A stretch of DNA of 25,258 nucleotides from an uncultured Veillonella sp. (GCF_938010505.1 NZ_CALLVP010000021.1:1-25258); one strand, 5' to 3'; positions 1 to 8,098 are shown, numbered from the stretch's first letter. The notes: a model not told the origin generated them from the letters alone. Translations and numbers: made by a program.

Positions 1-482
1 GTCCAAGATACGATACGTCTTGCTAAAATGCCCGCAATTTGCGTTACTAATACGGAAGTACGATCATTTTCAATACAAATAGTATGACGTTCATTTTCAA
101 AACCTACATCATCTTTAAAAGCAGGTAAGAAACTGCCCATCGTATAGTGACGGTACGTAATTTTACCATCAATAGGCGCACGATTAGCATGTACATCGAA
201 AACAGACAAGAAGATAGTTACTTTTTTACATTCTTTATGTAAATAAATATCTTCGTATACATCAGAAATATCCATGATTTTCCCGTCTGCAGGGGATAAA
301 ATCAATTCTGGATCTTGAGGGATTACACGTTTAGGATTTCTAAAGAAATTGACGAAAAATAATGCCAAGATAAATGAAATAATCGCAATTACATAATGTC
401 CTAAAAACCCTAATACCACTGTGATAAGAAGCATAGCCCCTATCAGAGGAAATCCTTCCTTAATAATTGGTCCTGTAGGCAC
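1..482 (-). CDS. psd: Phosphatidylserine decarboxylase, partial (C-terminus beyond window)
   Basis: Makes phosphatidylethanolamine from phosphatidylserine at the cytoplasmic membrane. About 160 residues are visible. The N-terminus is hydrophobic (residues about 13-48, one or two membrane segments), followed by FFRNPKR, LSPADGK and a VFLSVFDVHANRAP stretch typical of the short bacterial Psd proteins. The C-terminal part, with the Ser of the self-cleavage site that becomes the pyruvoyl group, lies outside the window. The start is GTG, chosen because an in-frame TGA lies two codons upstream and a GAGGAG ribosome site sits about 9 bases before it. It begins 14 bases after the glycosyltransferase stop codon, so the two are probably co-transcribed. 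Recognition is from family motifs; the missing catalytic end is the only reservation. Confidence 0.9.
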   Translation of the reverse strand, partial: MPTGPIIKEGFPLIGAMLLITVVLGFLGHYVIAIISFILALFFVNFFRNPKRVIPQDPELILSPADGKIMDISDVYEDIYLHKECKKVTIFLSVFDVHANRAPIDGKITYRHYTMGSFLPAFKDDVGFENERHTICIENDRTSVLVTQIAGILARRIVSW

Positions 483-496
483 GATTCAACACTCCT

Positions 497-1219
497 CTAT
501 TTATTTTTAATAACGGTCCACATAAACTTTGGAATAGCCAACATACGGCCAATCCGCTGAGGTTCTAAATATAATCGATACAACCATTCAAGTCGATTTC
601 GTTGCATCCATTCTGGGGCCCGAGGAATATTACCTGCCAAGACATCAAAGGAACCACCAATACCGATAGCTACAACGCCATCGAGGTGACTCAATTTTTC
701 TGCAATCCATTGTTCTTGCTTTGGGACACCTAAGGCAACAAATACTAATTTTGCCTTAGATTCACCAATAGCTTTGATGATTTCTTGTTCCTCTGCGCTA
801 TCAAAGAATCCATCATGAATTCCTACTATATTTAACGCTCCCACTTGAGCAGATAAATTATCAATCGCTCGTTGAGCAACACCAGGTGCTGCCCCTAAGC
901 AGTATACAGGAATTTGATGGGTAGCCGCAACTTTAAACAATTCCTTAGTTACGTCTACACCAGTTACACGTTCAGGTACATGTTCTCCTTGACGATCTGC
1001 AGCCCACAAAATGCCAGCCCCGTCAGGAACGACGAGACTAGCATTATTTAATATGTTGTGCAATGTAGGATTTTCATTAGCCAACATAACCATTTCTGCA
1101 TTAGCCGTGGCTACTAAATGTAGCCCTGGCTGTTCAGTTAATTGTAAAATACGTTGGACTGCCTCATCCATTGTGACACAATCGATAGGCACAGATAAAA
1201 CAGAAATACGTTTATTCAA
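497..1219 (-). CDS. WecG/TagA/CpsF family glycosyltransferase (GT26)
   Basis: Predicted to transfer a sugar, classically N-acetylmannosamine from its UDP donor, to an undecaprenyl-diphosphate-linked GlcNAc at the inner face of the membrane, in assembly of a surface polysaccharide. The 240 residues show the family pattern: PDGAGILWAA and ERVTGVD in the first half, VALGVPKQEQWI, GIGGSFDVLAG, and the terminal PEWMQRNRLEWLYRL block. The start is TTG with GGAG seven bases upstream; the nearby ATG is in another frame. It starts 15 bases after guaB ends and stops 14 bases before psd. The exact acceptor and polymer cannot be told from this window; in a diderm Firmicute it could be an O-antigen or ECA-like chain rather than teichoic acid. 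Confidence 0.9.
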   Translation of the reverse strand: MNKRISVLSVPIDCVTMDEAVQRILQLTEQPGLHLVATANAEMVMLANENPTLHNILNNASLVVPDGAGILWAADRQGEHVPERVTGVDVTKELFKVAATHQIPVYCLGAAPGVAQRAIDNLSAQVGALNIVGIHDGFFDSAEEQEIIKAIGESKAKLVFVALGVPKQEQWIAEKLSHLDGVVAIGIGGSFDVLAGNIPRAPEWMQRNRLEWLYRLYLEPQRIGRMLAIPKFMWTVIKNK

Positions 1220-1234
1220 TGTAATACTCCATTA

Positions 1235-2689
1235 TCAACCACTATAATTTGGTGCTTCAACGGTAATGCTTACATCATGCGGATGACTTTCTTTCAAACC
1301 AGCCGCTGTAATTTGAATGAACTGAGTGTTTTCGATCATTTCTTGGATATTATGACATCCGCAATACCCCATACTTGCACGCAAACCACCAACCATTTGG
1401 AAAATTGTATCGGCCAACATACCTTTATATGGTACGCGACCTTCTATACCTTCAGGAACTAATTTCTTAGCTTCTGTTTGGAAATATCGATCTTTACTAC
1501 CAAGTTTCATAGCCCCTAGGCTACCCATGCCACGGTATACTTTATAGGAACGACCTTGGTAAATTACTTGTTCTCCTGGGCTTTCATCAGTACCAGCTAA
1601 AATATTACCCATCATAACTACATTGGCGCCAGCCGCGATAGCTTTAGCAATATCGCCAGAGTATTTAATGCCCCCATCAGCGATGATAGGAATTCCATAA
1701 CGACGACCTACTTGAGCAGACTCATAGACTGCCGTAATTTGAGGTACCCCAATACCAGCAATGACACGAGTTGTACAAATAGAACCAGGTCCAATACCAA
1801 CCTTAACTGCATCGGCACCAGCTTCGATGAGAGCCTCAGTACCGGCAGCAGTTGCCACATTACCAGCAATTACTGGAATGTGAGGATAGGCTTGTTTAAT
1901 GTCCTTCAATGTACGAAGTACACCCGCAGAATGACCATGAGCAGTATCAACGATGATAACGTCGACCTTAGCAGATACAAGTGCATCAAGTCGATCATAC
2001 ATATCTTGAGACACACCTACTGCGGCACCAACTAATAATCGGCCACTAGTATCTTTTGCTGCATTTGGATATTTGGTCGCTTTTTCAATGTCTTTAATCG
2101 TAATTAAGCCTTTTAAGTTACCATCGCCATCTACGAGAGGTAATTTTTCAATACGATGCTCACTTAAAATTGCTTTTGCCGCCTCTAGAGATGTACCTTC
2201 CGGTGCAGTAACGAGTGTATCCTTCGTCATGCAATCTCCAATTTGACGGGTTAAATCAGTTTCAAAACGCATATCGCGATTTGTAATGATCCCTACTAGT
2301 TTACCATGTTCTGTGATAGGTACACCAGAAATTTTATATTTTTCCATAATTTCTGCTACATCAGATAGTAAGTTTTGAGGGCTTAAGAAAATAGGATCAA
2401 CGATAACACCATGTTCAGAGCGTTTTACCTTGTCAACTTCATGGGCTTGTTCTTCAATAGACATATTTTTATGGATAACGCCAAGGCCACCTTCACGAGC
2501 CATAGCAATCGCCATGCGAGATTCAGTAACTGTATCCATCCCTGAGCTAATCATAGGGATATTTAACGTTATGTCACGAGTCAGTTGAGTTTGTAACTCT
2601 ACTTGATTAGGCAGCACATCAGAAGCCGCTGGTATTAATAATACATCATCAAAAGTTAATCCACGCATACCGAATTTATCGTCTCTCAT
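1235..2689 (-). CDS. guaB: IMP dehydrogenase
   Basis: Oxidises IMP to XMP with NAD+, the committed step of GMP synthesis, in the cytoplasm. The 484-residue length is normal. The catalytic barrel is split by a CBS pair (about residues 92-205: ISGVPITEHGKLVGIIT and IEKLPLVDGDGNLKGLIT). The catalytic loop GSICTTR places the nucleophile at Cys305. The flap region carries RGMGSLGAM, and GYCGCHNIQEM lies near the end. The start is ATG with AAAGGAAA upstream. Only 31 bases separate the ATG from a strong hairpin that ends the upstream tautomerase gene, and no convincing promoter fits in that gap. The downstream glycosyltransferase follows after 15 bases. Confidence 0.98.
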   Translation of the reverse strand: MRDDKFGMRGLTFDDVLLIPAASDVLPNQVELQTQLTRDITLNIPMISSGMDTVTESRMAIAMAREGGLGVIHKNMSIEEQAHEVDKVKRSEHGVIVDPIFLSPQNLLSDVAEIMEKYKISGVPITEHGKLVGIITNRDMRFETDLTRQIGDCMTKDTLVTAPEGTSLEAAKAILSEHRIEKLPLVDGDGNLKGLITIKDIEKATKYPNAAKDTSGRLLVGAAVGVSQDMYDRLDALVSAKVDVIIVDTAHGHSAGVLRTLKDIKQAYPHIPVIAGNVATAAGTEALIEAGADAVKVGIGPGSICTTRVIAGIGVPQITAVYESAQVGRRYGIPIIADGGIKYSGDIAKAIAAGANVVMMGNILAGTDESPGEQVIYQGRSYKVYRGMGSLGAMKLGSKDRYFQTEAKKLVPEGIEGRVPYKGMLADTIFQMVGGLRASMGYCGCHNIQEMIENTQFIQITAAGLKESHPHDVSITVEAPNYSG

Positions 2690-2720
2690 TTTTATTTCCT
2701 TTCCGTATAATAAAACAAAA

Positions 2721-2763
2721 CTACGACCCGCCTAGTCCCTATGGACTAGGCGGTCAGTCGTAG
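2721..2763 (-). terminator. Intrinsic terminator between the tautomerase gene and guaB
   Basis: Read on the minus strand, this is an 18-bp interrupted stem: a 7-bp outer stem (GTCGTAG side at 2757-2763), a three-base TCA bulge, and an 11-bp GC-rich inner stem over a four-base loop. TTTTGTTTTATTAT follows immediately. The stem begins one base after the tautomerase stop codon and ends 31 bases before the guaB ATG. Confidence 0.88.
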
Positions 2764-2764
2764 C

Positions 2765-2950
2765 TTAGCGTTCAGACCGCAAAATGCCGCCTTCCATATA
2801 ATCGTCTTTTTTCATATCTACGAAGATAACTTTTACTGCATCAGCAGGGACATTTACGATATCAACCGCAGCTTTTGTGATTGCTTCACCTAATTGTTTC
2901 TTTTGTTCTTTTGTGCGCCCTTCTACAAGCTCTACATGAATAATTGGCAT
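2765..2950 (-). CDS. 4-oxalocrotonate tautomerase family protein
   Basis: A 61-residue member of the tautomerase superfamily, which uses an N-terminal proline, exposed after removal of Met, as general base for keto-enol tautomerisation. The sequence starts MPIIHVELVEGRTKEQKKQL, with Pro2 and the conserved strand/helix pattern; Arg12 sits in the usual GRT position. The ATG at 2950 is chosen over upstream in-frame starts because GGAGG precedes it and because the family requires Pro directly after Met. Family members usually form hexamers. The natural substrate is unknown and no aromatic degradation genes are nearby, so the role is probably general. A good promoter lies 44 bases upstream and a strong terminator follows immediately. 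Confidence 0.92.
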   Translation of the reverse strand: MPIIHVELVEGRTKEQKKQLGEAITKAAVDIVNVPADAVKVIFVDMKKDDYMEGGILRSER

Positions 2951-2993
2951 ATTAACCTCCATAGATGAAAAAATGAAATAAATTGTTTGTTCT

Positions 2994-3022
2994 ATTATAC
3001 GGTATGAGGAACATATACACAA
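2994..3022 (-). promoter_or_regulatory. Sigma-70-type promoter for the tautomerase gene
   Basis: On the minus strand TTGTGT (3017-3022) and a consensus TATAAT (2994-2999) are separated by 17 bases. Transcription would start about 38 bases before the ATG at 2950. With no clear guaB promoter, this may also feed guaB by read-through. Confidence 0.75.
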
Positions 3023-3082
3023 GGGAAAAAGCCAGATAAAATCTAATATTATCGATACTTATGTACTTATTATTCCTACCTC

Positions 3083-5125
3083 TTAATTATACAATATTCT
3101 TAGGAATTTTTCACCAAATCTTTTTTCTAATTCTGCTTTCATAACAGATTCTAATTTTTCCATTCCAAATTGGTTTGCAAAATCTAGTACATCCTTGCGA
3201 GCCTCTACTAAAATTTCAATATCTTTAATGATATTTGCAACGCGTAAATCTGGCAGCCCCGATTGAGCTAAACCAAATAATTGACCAGATCCGCGAAGCA
3301 ATAAATCTTGCTCTGCAAGTTCAAATCCATCTTGAATCTGTTCCATAAGTTTTAACCGCTCTTGGCTTACATCATTTTTAGAATCACTAACAAGAATACA
3401 GTAGGACTGATGAGTGCCACGTCCTACACGGCCTCTCAGCTGATGTAATTGAGAGAGCCCAAATCGTTCTGCCCCTTCAATGCACATAATAGTAGCATTT
3501 GGAACATTAACACCAACTTCGATAACTGTAGTAGAAACAAGTAATGAAATTTCACCCTTATGAAAGGCATTCATCACTTCATCTTTTTCACTCGGCTTCA
3601 TACGACCGTGAACGAGCCCCACTTCATAGGCTTTATAAAAGTATTCTTTTAACTCTAGATACAATTCCTCGGCGGCTTGTAAGTCTAACTTTTCGGATTC
3701 TTCTACAAGGGGGCACACCACGTAGACTTGACGCCCCTCTGCCATTTCCTTGCCGAAGAAAGTGCGTAATCTATCTTTATAAGAACTATCTACAGCATAT
3801 GTTTTAACAGGTTTTCGACCTGGTGGCATTTCTTTTATTAAGGATACTGCCAAATCACCATATACGGATAATGTCATGGTACGAGGGATTGGTGTAGCCG
3901 TCATGATAAGTACATGAGGATATGTTCCCTTCTGTTGCAATCTCGCCCGTTGATCTACGCCAAAGCGATGTTGCTCATCGACGATAACAAGGCCTAGATT
4001 ATGAAAATTAACCCCCTCTTGAATAAGAGCATGGGTTCCAATAATCATATGAATTGTTCCATCAGCTAAGCCTTCATAGATGCGTTCTTTTTCCTTTTTC
4101 GTGGAGGATCCAGTTAATAGTTCTATAGTAATACCTAAATTAGCACATACAGTTCGTATCCCTTCGTAATGTTGAGCCGCTAAAATCTCCGTAGGAGCCA
4201 TAATTGCCCCCTGATACCCATTTTCGATTGCTTTTAATAAACTCAAGGTCGCCACAACGGTTTTACCAGAGCCTACATCACCTTGTAACAACCTTTGCAT
4301 AGGTCGTTCGTCTTCCATATCGATACGAATATCTTCTAATGCTCGTTGTTGATCACCTGTTAAGGAGAACGGTAAATTCTCTATACATTGAGCCATTAGT
4401 TCCCCGTTTGGTCCCATTTTAGGACCTCTGTGGCATTGCTCCTTATTTCGCAACAAGGCTAAGCCAGCTTGCATAACGAACAACTCTTCATAGGCCAATT
4501 GATGACGAGCCGCTTCGTAGTGCTCTGAGGAATCTGGGAAGTGCATTCTCTTAAAAGCATCATATCGACTCATATAATGATGAGCTTCACGAACCTCCAC
4601 AGGTAAAATCTCGGGTAACTCATAATTAGCTACAAACCAATTGCGTACGGATGATCGTACCACAAATTGAGATACCCCATCAGCAAGTGAGTAAATAGGA
4701 ACGATACCTCGATCAGGTTCACCACCGTCTCCTAAATTTTCCATTTGCGGTGTGTTCATTTGCATAGAACCATATTGAAACTCAGCTTTACCATACGCAT
4801 ATAGACGCTGCCCCTTTTTGTAAAAATTCTTTCTATACCCTTGATTAAACAAAACAATCTTCAAAGGACCTGTGCCATCTGCAATGACGACCTCTAAAAT
4901 AGACAATCGAGGACGAGGGCGCTTTTCTTGTACGGCAATAATGGTACCTACCACACCGCCTGTCATACCTGATTTTAAATCACCAATTCTATAAATTGTA
5001 CGGCGGTCTTCATAGGTTCTAGGGAAGTAAGTCAATAAGGATGTAACATTGGTAATTCCCAACTTATGCAATTGTTTCTCGCGACCAGGACCAATTCCCT
5101 TTATAGTCGTCAATCGTTCATCCAT
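3083..5125 (-). CDS. recG: ATP-dependent DNA helicase RecG
   Basis: Branch-migrating helicase that remodels stalled replication forks and Holliday junctions. The 680-residue length is typical. An N-terminal wedge/OB domain (to about residue 230) begins with a helix-hairpin-like TIKGIGPGREKQL. The helicase core has Walker A GDVGSGKT (282-289), the DEQH box (383-386), TATPIPRT (409-416), and motif VI in LHQLRGRVGRG, followed by the RecG C-terminal block with QDGFELAEQDLLLRGSG. The ATG has AAAGGAG five bases upstream. The gene is divergent from rpmB across an AT-rich 223-bp gap. I could not assign its promoter firmly and see no clear terminator before the tautomerase promoter. Confidence 0.98.
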   Translation of the reverse strand: MDERLTTIKGIGPGREKQLHKLGITNVTSLLTYFPRTYEDRRTIYRIGDLKSGMTGGVVGTIIAVQEKRPRPRLSILEVVIADGTGPLKIVLFNQGYRKNFYKKGQRLYAYGKAEFQYGSMQMNTPQMENLGDGGEPDRGIVPIYSLADGVSQFVVRSSVRNWFVANYELPEILPVEVREAHHYMSRYDAFKRMHFPDSSEHYEAARHQLAYEELFVMQAGLALLRNKEQCHRGPKMGPNGELMAQCIENLPFSLTGDQQRALEDIRIDMEDERPMQRLLQGDVGSGKTVVATLSLLKAIENGYQGAIMAPTEILAAQHYEGIRTVCANLGITIELLTGSSTKKEKERIYEGLADGTIHMIIGTHALIQEGVNFHNLGLVIVDEQHRFGVDQRARLQQKGTYPHVLIMTATPIPRTMTLSVYGDLAVSLIKEMPPGRKPVKTYAVDSSYKDRLRTFFGKEMAEGRQVYVVCPLVEESEKLDLQAAEELYLELKEYFYKAYEVGLVHGRMKPSEKDEVMNAFHKGEISLLVSTTVIEVGVNVPNATIMCIEGAERFGLSQLHQLRGRVGRGTHQSYCILVSDSKNDVSQERLKLMEQIQDGFELAEQDLLLRGSGQLFGLAQSGLPDLRVANIIKDIEILVEARKDVLDFANQFGMEKLESVMKAELEKRFGEKFLRILYN

Positions 5126-5348
5126 AAAAACTCCTTTAAATATACGATAAACACATGAGATATATCCAATTTCTGTATATCCTTGTACAAAAGCCCTTTC
5201 ATATCTTAGAATATGATATATAGTATACCTTATATTGTAGTATATTTCATAAAAAGAGCAATATGTACGACAAAAACACTTGCTTTAAGCTATTCTTTAT
5301 GATAATATACTTTTGTTATGTTATAGATTAAGCTTGGAGGTGGAAACT
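5126..5348. other. AT-rich divergent intergenic region between recG and rpmB
   Basis: This 223-bp region holds the rpmB promoter and, presumably, the recG promoter. On the minus strand the best recG candidate is TTGTAC near 5180-5185 with AT-rich DNA after it, but spacing is poor. An imperfect palindrome reads CATATCTTAGAATATG near 5200-5215. No small ORF or RNA gene is supported. Confidence 0.5.
5280..5308 (+). promoter_or_regulatory. Promoter of rpmB
   Basis: TTGCTT (5280-5285) and TAATAT (5303-5308) are 17 bases apart, and TGA just before the -10 makes it an extended -10 promoter. Transcription would begin about 34 bases before the rpmB start codon, with GGAGGTG (5336-5342) as ribosome site. 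Confidence 0.72.
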
Positions 5349-5537
5349 ATGGCAAACCTTTGCGAAGTATGTGGTAAATCCACATCTAGCGGTATGAACG
5401 TGAGTCATTCTCACATTCGCACAAGAAAAACTTGGAAACCGAACATTCAAAGAGTACGGGCGGTTGTAGACGGTGCTACTAAAAAAGTAAACGTATGCAC
5501 TCGCTGCCTTCGTTCTAATAAAATTACACGCGCGTAA
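5349..5537 (+). CDS. rpmB: 50S ribosomal protein L28
   Basis: Structural protein of the large ribosomal subunit, 62 residues, the standard length. It begins MANLCEVCGK and carries the signature SHSHIRTRKTWKPNIQ. Two CxxC pairs (Cys5/Cys8 and Cys50/Cys53) show it is the zinc-binding (C+) form. The ATG at 5349 is chosen because the GGAGGTG ribosome site lies six bases before it; an upstream in-frame ATG would add residues unlike any L28. It is one of only two plus-strand genes here and is transcribed alone, ending at a bidirectional terminator shared with dgt. Confidence 0.98.
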   Translation: MANLCEVCGKSTSSGMNVSHSHIRTRKTWKPNIQRVRAVVDGATKKVNVCTRCLRSNKITRA

Positions 5538-5544
5538 AATAAAA

Positions 5545-5579
5545 AGTACATGTACTCTTTGGGGTTCTAGAGCCCCAAA
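5545..5579 (+). other. Palindrome and GC-rich hairpin after rpmB
   Basis: A perfect 12-bp palindrome AGTACATGTACT (5545-5556) is followed by a stem TTGGGG/CCCCAA with a further paired segment inside (about 5558-5579). The hairpin is followed by A, not T, on the plus strand, so it is not itself a normal terminator. It may protect the 3' end or help the terminator that follows. Confidence 0.5.
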
Positions 5580-5617
5580 AAAAGCAGTTAGTTCAATTTG
5601 AACTAACTGCTTTTTTT
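5577..5617. terminator. Bidirectional terminator between rpmB and dgt
   Basis: A 13-bp perfect stem (5584-5596 with 5598-5610; GCAGTTAGTTCAA) is flanked by seven A on the left and seven T on the right. It therefore works as an intrinsic terminator for both the rightward rpmB transcript and the leftward dgt transcript. Confidence 0.93.
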
Positions 5618-5622
5618 GTTAT

Positions 5623-6612
5623 TTATAATGTAATGCTTGGTATATAGTATTGTTTAAATAGCTTAATGGCATATTGGTCTGTTAAGCCTGCCACATAATC
5701 TACTACATCAAGTGTAGAATAAAACTCTTTACCAGTTTCACAGCCTTCCATATCATCTGGGTACTCCATGAAGTGAGTGAATAAATTTTTCACCACATGA
5801 GCTGCCTTTTTGCGATCCGGAATTAAAGCTGGTGCCAAATAAACATGTTTAAACATAAATTGACGGAATAGATTCATCGTCATTTCCACATCAGCAGACA
5901 TAGAAATAGAAGGCTTATCCAAGGATTCTCGAACCATATCTTCAACCATTGCGGTAATCATACTAGATGGAGTCATACCAAAATGCTCGCGCACCTCAAA
6001 AGGCAACTCCTCTGCCGTCAACATACCTGCCCGTTGTGCATCATCAAAATCATGACACAAATACGCAATGCGGTCTACGATACGAATAATTTGACCTTCT
6101 AAGGTCACAGGAATTGTAGCCCCTGTATGACCTACGATGCCATCTCGGACAGCAGTCGTTAAATTAAGCCCTTGGTGGTTGCCATGTCTTTCTATCACCT
6201 CAACCATACGCAAACTTTGCTCATTATGATTGAAGTGCCCCACCATATCTCGCAATGCATATTCGCCTACATGACCAAATGGGGTATGCCCCACATCATG
6301 GCCCATGGCAATAGCTTCTACAAGGTCCTCATTTAAACGTAATGCACGAGCCACAGTACGACCGATTTGACCTACCTCAAGGGTATGAGTCATACGTGTC
6401 CGATAATGGTCACCTGGCGCAATATATACCTGTGTCTTATGTTTTAACCGTCTAAAACATTTACTGTGAATAATGCGATCCCGATCGCGTTGGAACGCAG
6501 TTCTAAGTGGATCGGGAGCTTCTTCTGTATCACGGATCGCATCGCGGCTTTTAGTTGCATAGGGAGACAGGAGTAAAGCCTCCCGCTCCTCTATTTGTTC
6601 CCGTATATTCAT
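5623..6612 (-). CDS. dgt: Deoxyguanosinetriphosphate triphosphohydrolase-like HD protein
   Basis: Predicted to hydrolyse dGTP or other dNTPs to the nucleoside and tripolyphosphate, tuning dNTP pools. The 329 residues match the short dGTPase-like type 2 family. The N-terminal block FRRLKHKTQVYIAPGDHYRTRMTH leads into the HD metal site: His76, His105-Asp106 (GHDVGHTPFGH) and Asp180 in VDRIAYLCHD. Its ATG overlaps the stop of the upstream regulatory protein gene by four bases (ATGA), which implies translational coupling. It is last in the ccpN-ppsR-dgt operon and ends at the bidirectional terminator. Substrate preference cannot be read from sequence. Confidence 0.93.
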   Translation of the reverse strand: MNIREQIEEREALLLSPYATKSRDAIRDTEEAPDPLRTAFQRDRDRIIHSKCFRRLKHKTQVYIAPGDHYRTRMTHTLEVGQIGRTVARALRLNEDLVEAIAMGHDVGHTPFGHVGEYALRDMVGHFNHNEQSLRMVEVIERHGNHQGLNLTTAVRDGIVGHTGATIPVTLEGQIIRIVDRIAYLCHDFDDAQRAGMLTAEELPFEVREHFGMTPSSMITAMVEDMVRESLDKPSISMSADVEMTMNLFRQFMFKHVYLAPALIPDRKKAAHVVKNLFTHFMEYPDDMEGCETGKEFYSTLDVVDYVAGLTDQYAIKLFKQYYIPSITL

Positions 6613-7430
6613 TTACCCTCCGACGCGCGGTTTTTATCGATCAATTGCATGACAAGTGAGGCTGTTTCTTCAATGGATTTATTAGAAACATCTAACACTT
6701 GGCAGTGCAAACGACGCATGATAGCCTTTGCATAATCTAATTCAGATTGAATACGCTCAATAGATGCATAGTTTGCTTCGTCTTCAAGACCGATAGCGCG
6801 CAAACGTTCACTACGAATATTATTTAACTTGAATGGGTCTATAATAAGGCCCACGATTTTCTTTGCTGGAATTTTGAATAATTCCTCTGGCAATGGTACC
6901 TCTGGTACTAATGGCAAGTTTGCAGCTTTAATCTTTTTGTACGCCAAGAACATAGATAGTGGTGTTTTGCTAGTTCTAGACACACCAATAATAACTATAT
7001 CTGCCTTTTCAAAACCAGATGGATTTTTACCATCGTCATATTTTACGGCAAACTCGATGGCCTCAACCTTTTTGAAATATTCTTGATCCAGCTTATGAAC
7101 CATACCTGCTGTCATGCGCGGTTTAGTAGTCGCTACTGTACCGACTGCATCGAGAACAGGCCCCATGATATCTACAGCAGGGATATTATATTCCGCTACC
7201 TTCTCATGCAAATACTTACGCAAAGACGCAGATACAATGGTATGACAAATAACATGATGCCCACGTTTTGCATCGTCTATAACCTCATCAATTTGGCTTT
7301 CACTATCAATATAAGGAACTCGAACAATTTCAATTTGCTCCTTATCATATTGACTCGCCGTAGCTCTCGCTACAGCCTCAGCGGTTTCCCCCAGGGAATC
7401 CGATATTGCATAAATAATTTTTTCTGCCAT
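6609..7430 (-). CDS. ppsR: Pyruvate, water dikinase regulatory protein (bifunctional kinase/pyrophosphorylase)
   Basis: DUF299 family. Members inactivate PEP synthase or PPDK by ADP-dependent phosphorylation of a Thr next to the catalytic His, and reactivate it by phosphate-dependent removal. The 273 residues show the N-terminal ISDSLGETAE block, the P-loop-like GVSRTSKT (149-156), and the C-terminal LDVSNKSIEETA. The likely target, a PEP synthase with Thr411-Cys412-His413, is encoded just upstream on the same strand, so the PEP synthase rather than PPDK role is favoured. The ATG has GAGG eight bases upstream, overlapping the ccpN stop; the gap to ccpN is 10 bases. In Bacillus the homologue YqfL is co-transcribed with ccpN and affects its activity, so a second role is possible. 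Confidence 0.93.
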   Translation of the reverse strand: MAEKIIYAISDSLGETAEAVARATASQYDKEQIEIVRVPYIDSESQIDEVIDDAKRGHHVICHTIVSASLRKYLHEKVAEYNIPAVDIMGPVLDAVGTVATTKPRMTAGMVHKLDQEYFKKVEAIEFAVKYDDGKNPSGFEKADIVIIGVSRTSKTPLSMFLAYKKIKAANLPLVPEVPLPEELFKIPAKKIVGLIIDPFKLNNIRSERLRAIGLEDEANYASIERIQSELDYAKAIMRRLHCQVLDVSNKSIEETASLVMQLIDKNRASEGK

Positions 7431-7440
7431 TCTATCAACC

Positions 7441-8070
7441 TCAGTGTATGCTACATTCTAAGAATACTTTTGCTACCGTCGTTTTTGATACGCGGCCCAC
7501 AACTTTTAAGCGTTTCTTGTTACCCACGTCCTCGCGAACGATAACAGGTAAACAATCTACCTCATAATCTATCATTTTTTGTGCAGCCTCTACCAAAGTA
7601 TCGGTAGGCTCCACCGCTATAACCTTGCTTACAGGAGTCATAATCATAGATATAGGCATGGCATGCGAATCTGTTTGTCCCATAGAGGCGCGCAATAAAT
7701 CTTTTCGAGATACCACACCTACTAGGTACGAATCATCACACACTAATATTGTACCTACATCCTCTGTGAATAACGTGACAATCGTATCATACAAACTCGT
7801 ATCCCCATTGACTACGACCGCTTGAGATAATACATCACTTACCAGAAATGACTTTAATCGCTCAGCCGTTTGTGTTTCCTTTGAAAGCCCTACGTAGTAG
7901 TAACCTACATTTGGACGCGCATCTAACACACCTAACATAGTTAATACAGATAAATCTGAGCGCAACGCAGATCTTGTAACATCTAAATGTTCAGCAATAG
8001 CACTGCCTGTTACAGGACCTTCTTCACGAACGATTTGAGCAATTTGTTCTTGTCGTTTCGACAGTTTCAC
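7441..8070 (-). CDS. ccpN: CcpN-type HTH-CBS transcriptional repressor
   Basis: DNA-binding regulator of the CcpN/YqzB family, which in Bacillus subtilis represses gluconeogenic genes. A winged helix (about residues 1-60, with VTGSAIAEHLDVTRSALRSDLSVL) is followed by two CBS domains (about 72-130 and 135-205) that probably bind an adenine nucleotide. I chose the GTG at 8070 (209 residues, MKLSKRQEQIA) rather than the ATG at 8088, because the AAAGGGGG ribosome site overlaps that ATG and is correctly spaced for the GTG; nothing like a ribosome site precedes the ATG. It heads an operon with ppsR and dgt and lies just downstream of ppsA, its likely target. Binding sites were not identified. Confidence 0.88.
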   Translation of the reverse strand: MKLSKRQEQIAQIVREEGPVTGSAIAEHLDVTRSALRSDLSVLTMLGVLDARPNVGYYYVGLSKETQTAERLKSFLVSDVLSQAVVVNGDTSLYDTIVTLFTEDVGTILVCDDSYLVGVVSRKDLLRASMGQTDSHAMPISMIMTPVSKVIAVEPTDTLVEAAQKMIDYEVDCLPVIVREDVGNKKRLKVVGRVSKTTVAKVFLECSIH

Positions 8071-8098
8071 ACGGTAACCCCCTTTCATCTCTGTTTGT

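Noticed and set aside
2951..3022. Upstream extension of the tautomerase ORF by 24 codons
   Set aside because: It would bury the catalytic N-terminal proline and runs through a good promoter; GGAGG supports the internal ATG.
7083..7544. 153-codon plus-strand ORF across the ccpN-ppsR junction
   Set aside because: It lies opposite two well-supported genes, has no ribosome site and a composition typical of a reverse-frame shadow.
8071..8088. ATG start for the CcpN-like gene
   Set aside because: The AAAGGGGG ribosome site overlaps this ATG and is correctly spaced only for the GTG at 8070.
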